Shown here in pieces: positions 33,843 through 41,843 of a stretch of 64,000 nucleotides of DNA. Position numbers and translations under genes: made by a program. Numbering within the stretch: position 1 is the stretch's first letter; each line of letters begins with the position of its first letter. Below the pieces are notes generated by a model. The model saw nothing but the letters and a program-made list of their open reading frames with translations, was not told where the DNA came from and did not search any database. This stretch comes from JANQIO01 sp043513815. Lineage in GTDB: Bacteria; Pseudomonadota; Gammaproteobacteria; Pseudomonadales; Halieaceae. The DNA lies in NCBI GenBank assembly GCA_043513815.1, contig CP121313.1:2046001-2110000 (forward strand), read 5' to 3'.

Positions 33843-33862
33843 ATACTTACGGCCGTAAGTAT
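33843..33862. promoter_or_regulatory. Perfect 20-bp palindrome after asd
   Basis: ATACTTACGG followed immediately by its exact complement CCGTAAGTAT, three bases past the asd stop. No T-run follows, so a terminator is unlikely; the form fits a dimeric repressor operator such as those of TetR-type proteins. Confidence 0.5.
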
Positions 33863-33920
33863 AGGAATATTCTAGGTTTTGCCGTTTAAACCTGGTCGTC
33901 GGCGACAACGTTGCCGGCGC

Positions 33921-33940
33921 GATTGCAAACGATTGCAAAC
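33921..33940. repeat. Direct repeat, two units of GATTGCAAAC
   Basis: Two adjacent exact 10-base copies. The 10-base period puts both on the same helix face, as for paired binding sites. Confidence 0.7.
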
Positions 33941-34224
33941 GAGAGTGCCACCGAAGAAGTCGCCTTGAGCGGTGTCGGATGTGGTAGCAATCACGCTAAA
34001 AAAAGAAACAACAAAGGCACGACAATACGGCGCCAGCGAAGAGCAACTCTAAACTTCTTTGTCGCCCTGTTGGCAGAAATGCTTGATTAATCACACAAAA
34101 CGTCACTTTTCGGCATTTATAGCTCGCAGAACAAAAGGGGACTGAGTAAGCTGCGAATCGACTGACCAGACAGGTAGGTGCAGGATAGCCAAGGGCTTCC
34201 AGCACAAGGCGATGTTACAAGGCA

Positions 34225-34272
34225 TTGCTGGTTTGGTGCGTTGCTGGTGTGGTGAGTTGTTGGTTTGGTGAA
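34225..34272 (+). repeat. Tandem repeat, three units of exactly 16 bases, upstream of fimV
   Basis: TTGCTGGTTTGGTGCG, TTGCTGGTGTGGTGAG and TTGTTGGTTTGGTGAA at 34225, 34241 and 34257. Almost no C on this strand apart from the first unit; ends 57 bases before the fimV start. Confidence 0.85.
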
Positions 34273-34329
34273 ACGACCGTTAGCTAGGGGAATGCGGTAC
34301 GACGGTCAATAGAATAATAAGGCGACTTT

Positions 34330-37224
34330 ATGAAGCGTAAGTGTGCGTTAGTGCTTCTCGTTCTCGGACTGCTGAGTCCGGGTATGGCTGCCGCTTTGGG
34401 CCTTGGCGAATTGACGCTGGAGTCCTACCTGAATGAACCACTGGTCGCCGAGGTCGAGCTGCTCGAGATTGGCGAGCTGGATCCGACCCAGATTCGCGTT
34501 CGGCTGGCGACTCGAGAAGATTTTTCACGTGCGGGCGTTGAACGCGCCTATTTTCTCACCAGCCTGCGTTTTGAAGTAGTCGCTGTTCCCAGCGGCGGGG
34601 CGGTGCTGCAGGTCAACTCCTCTGACCCGGTGCGTGAACCCTACCTGAATTTTATCGTTGAAGTGCGCTGGCCGACGGGGCGACTGCTGCGCGAGTACAC
34701 CGTACTGCTCGATCCACCGATCTTTGTTGGTGACGAAACCGGAATTACCGCCCGCGCCTCGGCATCCGATCGCCGTGCCGGTCGACCTGGCAGGGCCGAT
34801 AGCGGCGCCGCGCCCAGTTCGCCTGGCGCAGGCCGTGCCCCCCAGCGCAGCGCCCCGCAGCGCGCTTATGATGCCAATGCCACAGATCGCCCGATCAGCG
34901 GTGAGCAGTACCTGGTGCAGCGCTCTGACACCCTGTGGCGTATCGCCGACGCTGGTCGGCCCTCCGGCGCCAGCGTGCAACAGACCATGCTGGACATCCA
35001 GCGCATGAATCCTGAAGCCTTCATTGGTGGCAACATCAACCAGTTGAAGGCGGGCTACATTCTGCGCATGCCTACCGCCGGTGACATTACACCCCAGAGT
35101 TTCGAGGAGGCGGTCGCAGAAGTAGAGCGCCAGACCCGGCGCTGGCAAAGTGGTGTCAGTAGCGTCGATCGGCTTGACGCCTCCGAGGGCCTGGACGTCT
35201 CCGGCGTCGCCGGCCGTGACAGCGGCGAAGGGCATCTCCAGATCGCCGGTGTCGACAACACCGAGGCAGCACCCATGGGGGGCGATGTCAGCGCCCGCAT
35301 GGAAGATCTCGACCGTGCCCGTCGTGAAACGGCTGAGTTGGGCACTCGCCTGTCGGAAATGGAAGGCCAGATGGAGATGCAGGAACGCCTGATCTCCCTC
35401 AAGAATGAGCAGATCAAGTCGTTGCAGGACGCTCTGGAGCGCGCTGGCGCCGAGGCCGAGCTGCCGGAACAGGAAGGAACGATAGAGTCGCTGGAGTCTC
35501 CAGAGCCTTCAGCGGAGGAGGCCCAGCCTGGTGCGGCCCAGCCTGGTGCGGCCCAACCTGGTGCGGCCCAACCGGATGCGGCCCAACCGGATGCGGTCCA
35601 ACCCGCAGCGCCCCAGCCGAGCCCCGCCCCGCAGCCCACCCTGCTCGATCAGGTGATGGACAATATTCTCTACGTGGGCGCTGGAATCCTGGTTCTGGTA
35701 CTGCTTCTGCTGTTCCTGCTCCGCAGCAAGCTTGGTTTTTCGATGCCCCGCCTGGGCCGCAACAAGGACCAGGAGCTACCGGTTGCCGCTGCTGCGGCTG
35801 GCGGTGCAGATGAATTTGCTGATGTCAGCCTCAGCGAAGATAGTCTGGTGGTGGACGAGTTTGACGAAGACGCCGAGGCCGATGATGAGGCAGAACTCGA
35901 AGATACCGGGCCCACAGCCGGTGGTTACTCAGGCGCCGACGAACAGGCTTACGCTGCACAGTTTGAATCTGGCGATGCCCTCGCCGAAGCCGACATTTAC
36001 ATCGCCTACGGTCGATTCCCTCAGGCGGTCGATCTGCTGAAAGCCGCCATTGCGGTGGAGCCAGCGAACACCGATTTCCGCATCAAGCTCATGGAAGCCT
36101 GCGTGGAGATGGGAGAAAGTGGTGAGTTCCAGCAGCAATACGCTGATATGCAGGTCATTGGTGACGAGAATCTTCTGCAACGTTCGCGCTCCTTGCTGGA
36201 GGCCGTGGACGGTGGTGAAGTCTGGCTTGACGACCTGCCCGAGCCGACACTGACCGCAGCGGATGTAGAGGCTGCGCGTGCCGGTATGGCGAGCTCGACA
36301 GCGAGCGGCGTTACAGAAGATTCTCTCGATCTTGATCTCGGCCTCGACGATGACGGAGACGAGCCCGAAGCGACGCTGGAACTCGATGAAGAATCCCTGC
36401 TCGAGAGTGATGAGGGTTCCGACGAGCTCGGACTTGACCTCGACACCGCCGACGAAACACTGGAACTGGATACTGACAGCGTCAGCCTGGATGACGACAC
36501 CGGTATCGACTTTGATGTCGAGCCGGCCACAGATGAACCGAGCGAAGACGCCCTGGAACTGGGCGGTTTGTCGGCCACCGAGGATGGCGATGCCGGCCAA
36601 AGTGATGACGCCGCCTCCCTGGAATCCCTGACACTGGACAGCGTGGCCAGTGACGAGCCTGCTGCCAGCGCCGATGAACTGGAAGATATCGACCTTCCGG
36701 ACCTGGAGCTCGATGGGCTGGAAGAAGAGTCGACCCCGGCAGAAACCAGCGACGATGATTTGCTGGCTGACCTCGATGGGCTGGACATAGACCTCGGCGG
36801 CGATGATGCCGGTGACCTGGAAAGCATGAGCCTGTCGCTGGGCGATGACGACAGCGATTTGTCAGGCCTGGGCGCTGAGCTTGATGCTGGTAGCGCTGGC
36901 GACGGTGGTGAAGACTCACTGGATCTGGGTGCCGGTCTCGATACCGGATCTGATCTCGACGGGGTCGAATTCGACCTGTCTGATGATGCCGACGATACCA
37001 ACCTGGCCGACCTGGAACTCGACATGAGTTCCGATGGCGGTGACGATGACGGTCTGGTGTTTGCCGCCGATGGCGATGAGATCGCGACCAAACTGGACCT
37101 GGCGCGGGCCTATATCGATATGGGCGACCACGAAGGCGCGCGCAGCATCCTCGATGAGGTGGCGGAGGGCGGCAACGAGGCCCAGCAGGGCGAAGCTCGC
37201 CAGCTGCTGGAGGGCATTGACTGA
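34330..37224 (+). CDS. fimV: FimV-family pilus assembly / polar hub protein
   Basis: 964 residues. Signal peptide about 1-22 (MKRKCALVLLVLGLLSPGMA), then the conserved FimV N-terminal domain starting LGLGELTLESYLNEPLVAEVELL. A LysM-like peptidoglycan-binding region is at about 192-245 (YLVQRSDTLWRIA ... INQLKAGYILRMP) and a coiled coil at about 320-380. A Pro/Ala/Gln linker precedes one transmembrane helix at about 445-466. The remaining cytoplasmic part is highly acidic (Asp/Glu/Leu-rich) and ends in the FimV C-terminal TPR-like motif (ATKLDLARAYIDMGDHEGARSILDEV). FimV organises the pole, promotes type IV pilus function and cAMP signalling in Pseudomonas. Position upstream of truA is conserved. 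Confidence 0.95.
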   Translation: MKRKCALVLLVLGLLSPGMAAALGLGELTLESYLNEPLVAEVELLEIGELDPTQIRVRLATREDFSRAGVERAYFLTSLRFEVVAVPSGGAVLQVNSSDPVREPYLNFIVEVRWPTGRLLREYTVLLDPPIFVGDETGITARASASDRRAGRPGRADSGAAPSSPGAGRAPQRSAPQRAYDANATDRPISGEQYLVQRSDTLWRIADAGRPSGASVQQTMLDIQRMNPEAFIGGNINQLKAGYILRMPTAGDITPQSFEEAVAEVERQTRRWQSGVSSVDRLDASEGLDVSGVAGRDSGEGHLQIAGVDNTEAAPMGGDVSARMEDLDRARRETAELGTRLSEMEGQMEMQERLISLKNEQIKSLQDALERAGAEAELPEQEGTIESLESPEPSAEEAQPGAAQPGAAQPGAAQPDAAQPDAVQPAAPQPSPAPQPTLLDQVMDNILYVGAGILVLVLLLLFLLRSKLGFSMPRLGRNKDQELPVAAAAAGGADEFADVSLSEDSLVVDEFDEDAEADDEAELEDTGPTAGGYSGADEQAYAAQFESGDALAEADIYIAYGRFPQAVDLLKAAIAVEPANTDFRIKLMEACVEMGESGEFQQQYADMQVIGDENLLQRSRSLLEAVDGGEVWLDDLPEPTLTAADVEAARAGMASSTASGVTEDSLDLDLGLDDDGDEPEATLELDEESLLESDEGSDELGLDLDTADETLELDTDSVSLDDDTGIDFDVEPATDEPSEDALELGGLSATEDGDAGQSDDAASLESLTLDSVASDEPAASADELEDIDLPDLELDGLEEESTPAETSDDDLLADLDGLDIDLGGDDAGDLESMSLSLGDDDSDLSGLGAELDAGSAGDGGEDSLDLGAGLDTGSDLDGVEFDLSDDADDTNLADLELDMSSDGGDDDGLVFAADGDEIATKLDLARAYIDMGDHEGARSILDEVAEGGNEAQQGEARQLLEGID
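35521..35610 (+). repeat. In-frame 15-base tandem repeat in fimV (six units)
   Basis: GCCCAGCCTGGTGCG-like units encoding AQPGA, AQPGA, AQPGA, AQPDA, AQPDA and VQPAA. The units form the flexible linker before the transmembrane helix; the exact period makes copy-number change between strains likely. Confidence 0.9.
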
Positions 37225-38059
37225 ACACCCCGGGGAGGCGGCGCCCACTGCCGCTGCTGCGCAACGCATAGCGCTGTGGGTCGAGTACGACGGCACCCAT
37301 TTCAATGGTTGGCAGCTCCAGCGAGGTAGTACCGCCAACAGCGTGCAGGGCGCGCTGGAGAAGGCCCTGACCTATGTGGCAGACCACCCTGTAAGACTTC
37401 ACTGTGCCGGTCGCACCGATGCCGGCGTTCATGCGACGGCCCAACTGGTCCATTTTGACGCCAGCAACCCGCGGCCGCTCAATGCCTGGCAGCGGGGCGC
37501 CAATGCCAACCTGCCTGCCAGTGTCGCCGTGCGCGCTGGCGAAGCGGTGCCGGCTGAATTCCACGCCCGCTTCAGCGCGCGATCACGGCGTTACCGCTAC
37601 CTGATCTGGAATGACCCTGTGAGCCCGGCCATCGGGAACCATTACCTGGCCTGGGTTCGGCAGCCCCTGGACCATCTGCGCATGCATGAAGCGGCCCAGC
37701 ACTTGCTCGGCGAGCTCGATTTTTCTTCCTTTCGGGCCGCTGCCTGCCAGTCCAGCACACCGATGCGGCGGCTGGATTTTCTGCAAGTCACGCGACGAGG
37801 CTGCCTGGTGGTAATTGATATACAGGCCAATGCCTTTCTGCATCACATGGTGCGCAACATTGCCGGCGCACTGATCAGTGTCGGCAAGGGCGTTTATGAC
37901 CCCGGCTGGCTGGCAACCCTGCTGGCCCTGAAGGACCGCACCCAGGCGCCGGACACGGCGCCGGCCGGCGGGCTTTACCTGGTGGGCGTCGAATATCCGC
38001 CGGGATTCGGCCTGGTGCCACCCGCGCCCGGCCCCTGGTTTCTCGCGGACCGCGACTGA
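37217..38059 (+). CDS. truA: tRNA pseudouridine synthase A
   Basis: 280 residues. It makes pseudouridine at positions 38-40 of tRNAs. The catalytic Asp lies in CAGRTDAGVHATAQLVHF; VEYDGTHFNGWQ opens the fold. There is no ATG or GTG near the beginning, so the TTG at 37217 is used; it overlaps the fimV stop by eight bases and GGAGG precedes it at short distance, so expression is probably coupled to fimV. Length fits E. coli TruA (about 270). Confidence 0.93.
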   Translation: MTEHPGEAAPTAAAAQRIALWVEYDGTHFNGWQLQRGSTANSVQGALEKALTYVADHPVRLHCAGRTDAGVHATAQLVHFDASNPRPLNAWQRGANANLPASVAVRAGEAVPAEFHARFSARSRRYRYLIWNDPVSPAIGNHYLAWVRQPLDHLRMHEAAQHLLGELDFSSFRAAACQSSTPMRRLDFLQVTRRGCLVVIDIQANAFLHHMVRNIAGALISVGKGVYDPGWLATLLALKDRTQAPDTAPAGGLYLVGVEYPPGFGLVPPAPGPWFLADRD

Positions 38060-38103
38060 CTGCATCGGCATCTCCCATCTGGTACTATCTCGCCCTCGCC
38101 TGA

Positions 38104-38772
38104 GTGACCGTTGCCGTGGCCCGCACCCGTATCAAGATTTGTGGTATTACCCGCCCCGAGGACGCCGAAACTGCGTTTCTCGCCGGTGCTGATGCCATCG
38201 GGCTGGTGTTCTATCCAAAGAGTCCCAGGGCGGTATGCCTGGAACAGGCGCGGGCGGTCGTTGCGGCGGCGCCAGCACTGGTGACTACCGTCGGGCTGTT
38301 TGTGAATGCAGACCCGGGTTGGCTCGCCGAAATCAGCCGGGAGCTGTCCCTGGGACTGGTACAGTTGCATGGCGATGAGTCACCGGACTATTGCGAATCC
38401 CTGGGGTTGCCGTGGATGAAGGCGCTCAGGGTAATGCCGGGGATGGATGTGGCGCGTGAGCTGGATCGTTACGCCGGTGGGTCCGCGATCCTGCTCGACG
38501 CGTACAAGAAAGGCGTACCCGGTGGAACCGGCGAACGCTTCGACTGGAGCCTGGTGCCCCCGGTTTCACCGCTGCCGCTGGTATTGGCGGGGGGCCTCGA
38601 TGCCGGCAATGTCGGCGCAGCCATCGATGCGGTTCAGCCATTTGCTGTGGACGTGTCGGGCGGCGTGGAAGAGTCACCCGGTATCAAGGCGGCGGAGCGG
38701 ATCAGACAGTTCGTGAGTGCCGTGCAGCAGGCTGACCGCGTAGAGCCTGTCGGCTCAGGCCACGAGCAGTAA
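38104..38772 (+). CDS. trpF: Phosphoribosylanthranilate isomerase
   Basis: 222 residues from a GTG. It carries the Amadori step of tryptophan synthesis. The barrel opens RIKICGITRPEDAETAFLAGADAIGLVF, with the catalytic Cys in KICG and the Asp partner later in VLAGGLDAGNVGAAI (FAVDVSGGVEESPG completes the phosphate site). It stands separately from trpE, trpG, trpD and trpC, none of which is in the window, but is next to trpBA. Confidence 0.95.
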   Translation: MTVAVARTRIKICGITRPEDAETAFLAGADAIGLVFYPKSPRAVCLEQARAVVAAAPALVTTVGLFVNADPGWLAEISRELSLGLVQLHGDESPDYCESLGLPWMKALRVMPGMDVARELDRYAGGSAILLDAYKKGVPGGTGERFDWSLVPPVSPLPLVLAGGLDAGNVGAAIDAVQPFAVDVSGGVEESPGIKAAERIRQFVSAVQQADRVEPVGSGHEQ

Positions 38773-38815
38773 CCTATCAGGTACCGGTCAGGTACCAGGA
38801 TGTAGACGAGAGACA

Positions 38816-40036
38816 ATGATGAACCAGATAACCACCGACCTGTTAGCGAACACGCCGGACCCCGCCGGGCGTTTTGGGGATTATGGCGGTCGCTATGTAT
38901 CAGAAACCCTGATCGCGGCCCTGGATGAGCTGGACAGCCTATACAACCGGCTGTCGCAGGATCCTGAATTCCAACGTGAGTTCGACGAAGACCTGGCCCA
39001 CTACGTGGGGCGTCCCTCACCGCTGTATGAGGCTCGCCGCTGGTCGGAAAAACTGGGCGGGGCCCGCATTTTCTTCAAGCGAGAGGACCTCAACCACACC
39101 GGCGCGCACAAGGTTAACAATACCGTTGGCCAGGCCCTGTTGGCCAAGCACATGGGCAAGCGGCGCATCATCGCGGAAACGGGTGCCGGGCAGCACGGCG
39201 TGGCATCGGCAACGATCGCCGCACGCCTGGGGATGGAATGCCATGTGTTCATGGGGGAGGAAGATGTCCACCGCCAGTCGCTCAACGTTTACCGCATGAA
39301 GCTGCTGGGTGCCGAAGTGGTGCCCGTTACGTCGGGCACTCGCACCCTCAAGGATGCCATGAATGAGGCCATGCGCGACTGGGTGACCAATGTCGACAAT
39401 ACGTTTTACATCATTGGTACCGTTGCCGGTCCAGCACCTTACCCGCGACTGGTGCGGGACTTCCAGAGTGTCATTGGGCGCGAGGCCCGGGTGCAGTCGC
39501 TGGCCATGACCGGCAAGCTTCCCGATGCGCTGGTGGCCTGTGTCGGCGGCGGATCCAACGCGATAGGCCTGTTTTACCCTTTCCTGTCTGACGACGGGGT
39601 AGCCATGTATGGGGTTGAGGCCGGTGGTGACGGTATTGAAACAGGCCGACACGCAGCCCCGCTGTCCGCTGGCTCCCCGGGTGTGTTGCACGGGAACAAG
39701 ACCTACCTGATGCAGGATGAAGATGGTCAGATCCTGCATACCCACTCGGTGTCCGCGGGTCTCGATTATCCGGGTGTCGGACCGGAGCACTCCTGGCTCA
39801 AGGACATGGGGCGAGTGCAGTATGTGGCAGCTGACGACAAAGAGACCCTGGCGGCCTTTCACGAGGTGACCCGTACCGAAGGCATTATGCCGGCACTGGA
39901 GACAGCCCACGCGCTGGCCTATACAGCGCGCCTGGCGCCGACCATGGATTCTGACCAGGTCATTGTCGTCAATTTGAGCGGCCGCGGTGACAAGGACATC
40001 AACACCGTGGCGCGCCTCGACGGCATCGAACTGTAG
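38816..40036 (+). CDS. trpB: Tryptophan synthase beta subunit
   Basis: 406 residues. It condenses indole with serine. The PLP lysine is in the HTGAHKVNNTVGQAL motif, and CVGGGSNAIG is the phosphate-binding glycine loop. GRFGDYGGRYVSETLIAAL opens the chain. A second ATG lies at 38819. It is followed directly by trpA, with which it forms the alpha2-beta2 complex. Confidence 0.97.
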   Translation: MMNQITTDLLANTPDPAGRFGDYGGRYVSETLIAALDELDSLYNRLSQDPEFQREFDEDLAHYVGRPSPLYEARRWSEKLGGARIFFKREDLNHTGAHKVNNTVGQALLAKHMGKRRIIAETGAGQHGVASATIAARLGMECHVFMGEEDVHRQSLNVYRMKLLGAEVVPVTSGTRTLKDAMNEAMRDWVTNVDNTFYIIGTVAGPAPYPRLVRDFQSVIGREARVQSLAMTGKLPDALVACVGGGSNAIGLFYPFLSDDGVAMYGVEAGGDGIETGRHAAPLSAGSPGVLHGNKTYLMQDEDGQILHTHSVSAGLDYPGVGPEHSWLKDMGRVQYVAADDKETLAAFHEVTRTEGIMPALETAHALAYTARLAPTMDSDQVIVVNLSGRGDKDINTVARLDGIEL

Positions 40037-40039
40037 GTG

Positions 40040-40909
40040 ATGGCCGTGGACACGAGTACAGGCCGTATTGCCAAACGATTTGCCGAACTGGCGGCGGACG
40101 GACGCAAGGCCGTCATTCCCTACCTGGTAGCGGGTGACCCGCTGGGAGACATTAGTGTGCCGCTCATGCACCGGCTGGTGGCGGCAGGCGCAGATATTAT
40201 CGAGCTGGGCGTGCCGTTTTCCGACCCGATGGCGGAAGGTCCCACAATCCAACGTGGCCACGAGCGCGCACTGGACAAGGGAATTCGCCTGCGCGACGCC
40301 CTGGATATGGTCGCCGAGTTCCGCACGCAGGACCAGGACACGCCGGTGCTGTTGATGGGTTATGCCAACCCGGTAATAGGGATGGGTTTTGCAGCATTTG
40401 CCGATCGCGCCAGCGAGGCTGGCCTGGATGCGCTGCTGACTGTCGATATGCCGCCGGAAGAGGTGGAGGTGCTCAATACCGAGTTGAAGCGCGCCGGGCT
40501 GGACAATATCTTTCTGGTGGCGCCCACCACACCTGCCGAGAGAGTCGAAAAAATCACTGAGGTAGCGACCGGCTTCGTTTACTATGTGTCATTGAAGGGT
40601 GTCACCGGGGCCGGCCACCTGGATGTGGACAGTGTCTCTGAGCATGTGGCGCTGATCAGGCGTTTTACCACGTTGCCGGTGGCGGTAGGCTTTGGCATCA
40701 AGGACGCCGAGTCTGCGGTCAGGGTGGCACGAGAGGCAGATGGTGTTGTGGTGGGCAGTGCCCTGGTGCAGCTAATGGCCGACCGTGCGGCGGCAGGGGC
40801 GGAGCAGTCTGATATTCTGGACGCTGCAGCCAGCCTGCTGGCAGAAATTCGCGCCGGTGTCGATAGCATTGCGCCTCGCCTGGCGGCCAGCGGTGCCGAA
40901 ACTAACTGA
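40040..40909 (+). CDS. trpA: Tryptophan synthase alpha subunit
   Basis: About 289 residues from ATG 40040 (a GTG at 40037 abuts the trpB stop). It splits indole-glycerol phosphate to indole, channelled to TrpB. IIELGVPFSDPMAEGPTIQ contains the catalytic Glu and Asp region, LMGYANPVIGMGF and YYVSLKGVTGAGHLD are the later loops, and GFGIKDAESA binds phosphate. Somewhat longer than the usual 268 residues, from an N-terminal extension. Confidence 0.96.
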   Translation: MAVDTSTGRIAKRFAELAADGRKAVIPYLVAGDPLGDISVPLMHRLVAAGADIIELGVPFSDPMAEGPTIQRGHERALDKGIRLRDALDMVAEFRTQDQDTPVLLMGYANPVIGMGFAAFADRASEAGLDALLTVDMPPEEVEVLNTELKRAGLDNIFLVAPTTPAERVEKITEVATGFVYYVSLKGVTGAGHLDVDSVSEHVALIRRFTTLPVAVGFGIKDAESAVRVAREADGVVVGSALVQLMADRAAAGAEQSDILDAAASLLAEIRAGVDSIAPRLAASGAETN

Positions 40910-40910
40910 T

Positions 40911-40941
40911 CCTTATCGTTCCCAGGCTGGAACGTGTAAGG
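40911..40941 (+). other. Long imperfect stem-loop between trpA and accD
   Basis: CCTTA-T-CGTTCC-CAGGCT-GGAACG-TG-TAAGG: six plus five paired bases around a one-by-two internal loop, starting two bases after the trpA stop. No T-run. It could be a processing or stability element separating trpBA from accD. Confidence 0.6.
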
Positions 40942-40967
40942 ACGCGAGCTGATAAAGACAAGAGACG

Positions 40968-41843
40968 ATGAGCTGGTACGACAAGATTTTACCCGTTGGG
41001 GTACGCAAGCAGGCCGGTGAGCGGCGCAATACGGTGCCGGAAGGGCTCTGGAAGAAGTGCGTCAAGTGCGAAGCCGTGCTCTACCGCCCGGATCTGGAGC
41101 GCAATGCCGACGTCTGTCCCAAGTGTGATCACCACATGCGCGTCAGTGCCCGTCGTCGCCTCGATATTTTCCTCGACGAGGAGGGCCGGGAGGAAGTGTT
41201 CAGCGACGTTGAACCGGTTGACCGCCTCAAGTTTCGCGATACCAAGCGCTACCGCGACCGGCTCAGTGCTGCCCAGCGCAGTACCGGCGAAAAGGATGCC
41301 TTGGTTGCCATGCGCGGCAGTTTGCACGGTATGCCTCTGGTTGTCGTGGCCTTCGATTTTCGCTTCCACGGCGGCTCTATGGGTTACGCGGTGGGGGAGA
41401 AGTTTACCCGGGCCGCCCAGTTGGCCCTGGAAGAACGCATGCCCATGGTCTGTTTCAGCGCCTCTGGCGGCGCCCGCATGCAGGAGGCCTTGATCTCGCT
41501 GATGCAGATGGCCAAAACCAGCGCTGTCCTCGAACGGCTCAAGGGGGCCTCGGTGCCCTACGTGTCGGTGATGACAGATCCCATCTATGGCGGTGTGTCC
41601 GCCAGCCTGGCCCTGTTGGGCGACATCAATATTGCCGAACCCGATGCTCGCGCCGGCTTTGCCGGCCCCAATGTTATTGAGCAGACCATACGCCAGAAGC
41701 TTCCCAAGGGCTTCCAGCGCAGCGAGTTTCTACTCGATCACGGTGCCATCGATATGATTGTGCATCGCAATGATATGCGCGATACCGTCGGCCGCCTGCT
41801 GTTCAAGTTCTCCGGGCGTCCGGCCATCGCCAATACGGTGTAA
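40968..41843 (+). CDS. accD: Acetyl-CoA carboxylase carboxyltransferase beta subunit
   Basis: 291 residues. A zinc ribbon with C31, C34, C50 and C53 (CVKC...CPKC) begins the chain, followed by the crotonase-like carboxyltransferase fold with FDFRFHGGSMGYAVGEKF and ASGGARMQEALISLMQMAKTSAVL. With AccA it transfers carboxyl from biotin to acetyl-CoA, the first step of fatty-acid synthesis. The stop overlaps the folC start (TAATG). Confidence 0.97.
   Translation: MSWYDKILPVGVRKQAGERRNTVPEGLWKKCVKCEAVLYRPDLERNADVCPKCDHHMRVSARRRLDIFLDEEGREEVFSDVEPVDRLKFRDTKRYRDRLSAAQRSTGEKDALVAMRGSLHGMPLVVVAFDFRFHGGSMGYAVGEKFTRAAQLALEERMPMVCFSASGGARMQEALISLMQMAKTSAVLERLKGASVPYVSVMTDPIYGGVSASLALLGDINIAEPDARAGFAGPNVIEQTIRQKLPKGFQRSEFLLDHGAIDMIVHRNDMRDTVGRLLFKFSGRPAIANTV

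Larger units (their letters stand above)
33840..34329. other. 490-base intergenic region between asd and fimV
   Basis: No gene. It holds a 20-bp perfect palindrome, a 2 x 10-base direct repeat and a 3 x 16-base repeat, listed separately. It contains the fimV promoter, probably in the AT-rich part around 33990-34140. Confidence 0.6.

Noticed and set aside
34225..34272. CRISPR array
   Set aside because: Units of 16 bases are adjacent with no spacers and no cas genes. The same applies to 24762-24821 and 44217-44264.
36021..37091. Serine-rich minus-strand open frame opposite fimV
   Set aside because: It is the complement of the Asp/Glu/Leu-rich FimV region; fimV has the signal peptide, domains and conserved location.
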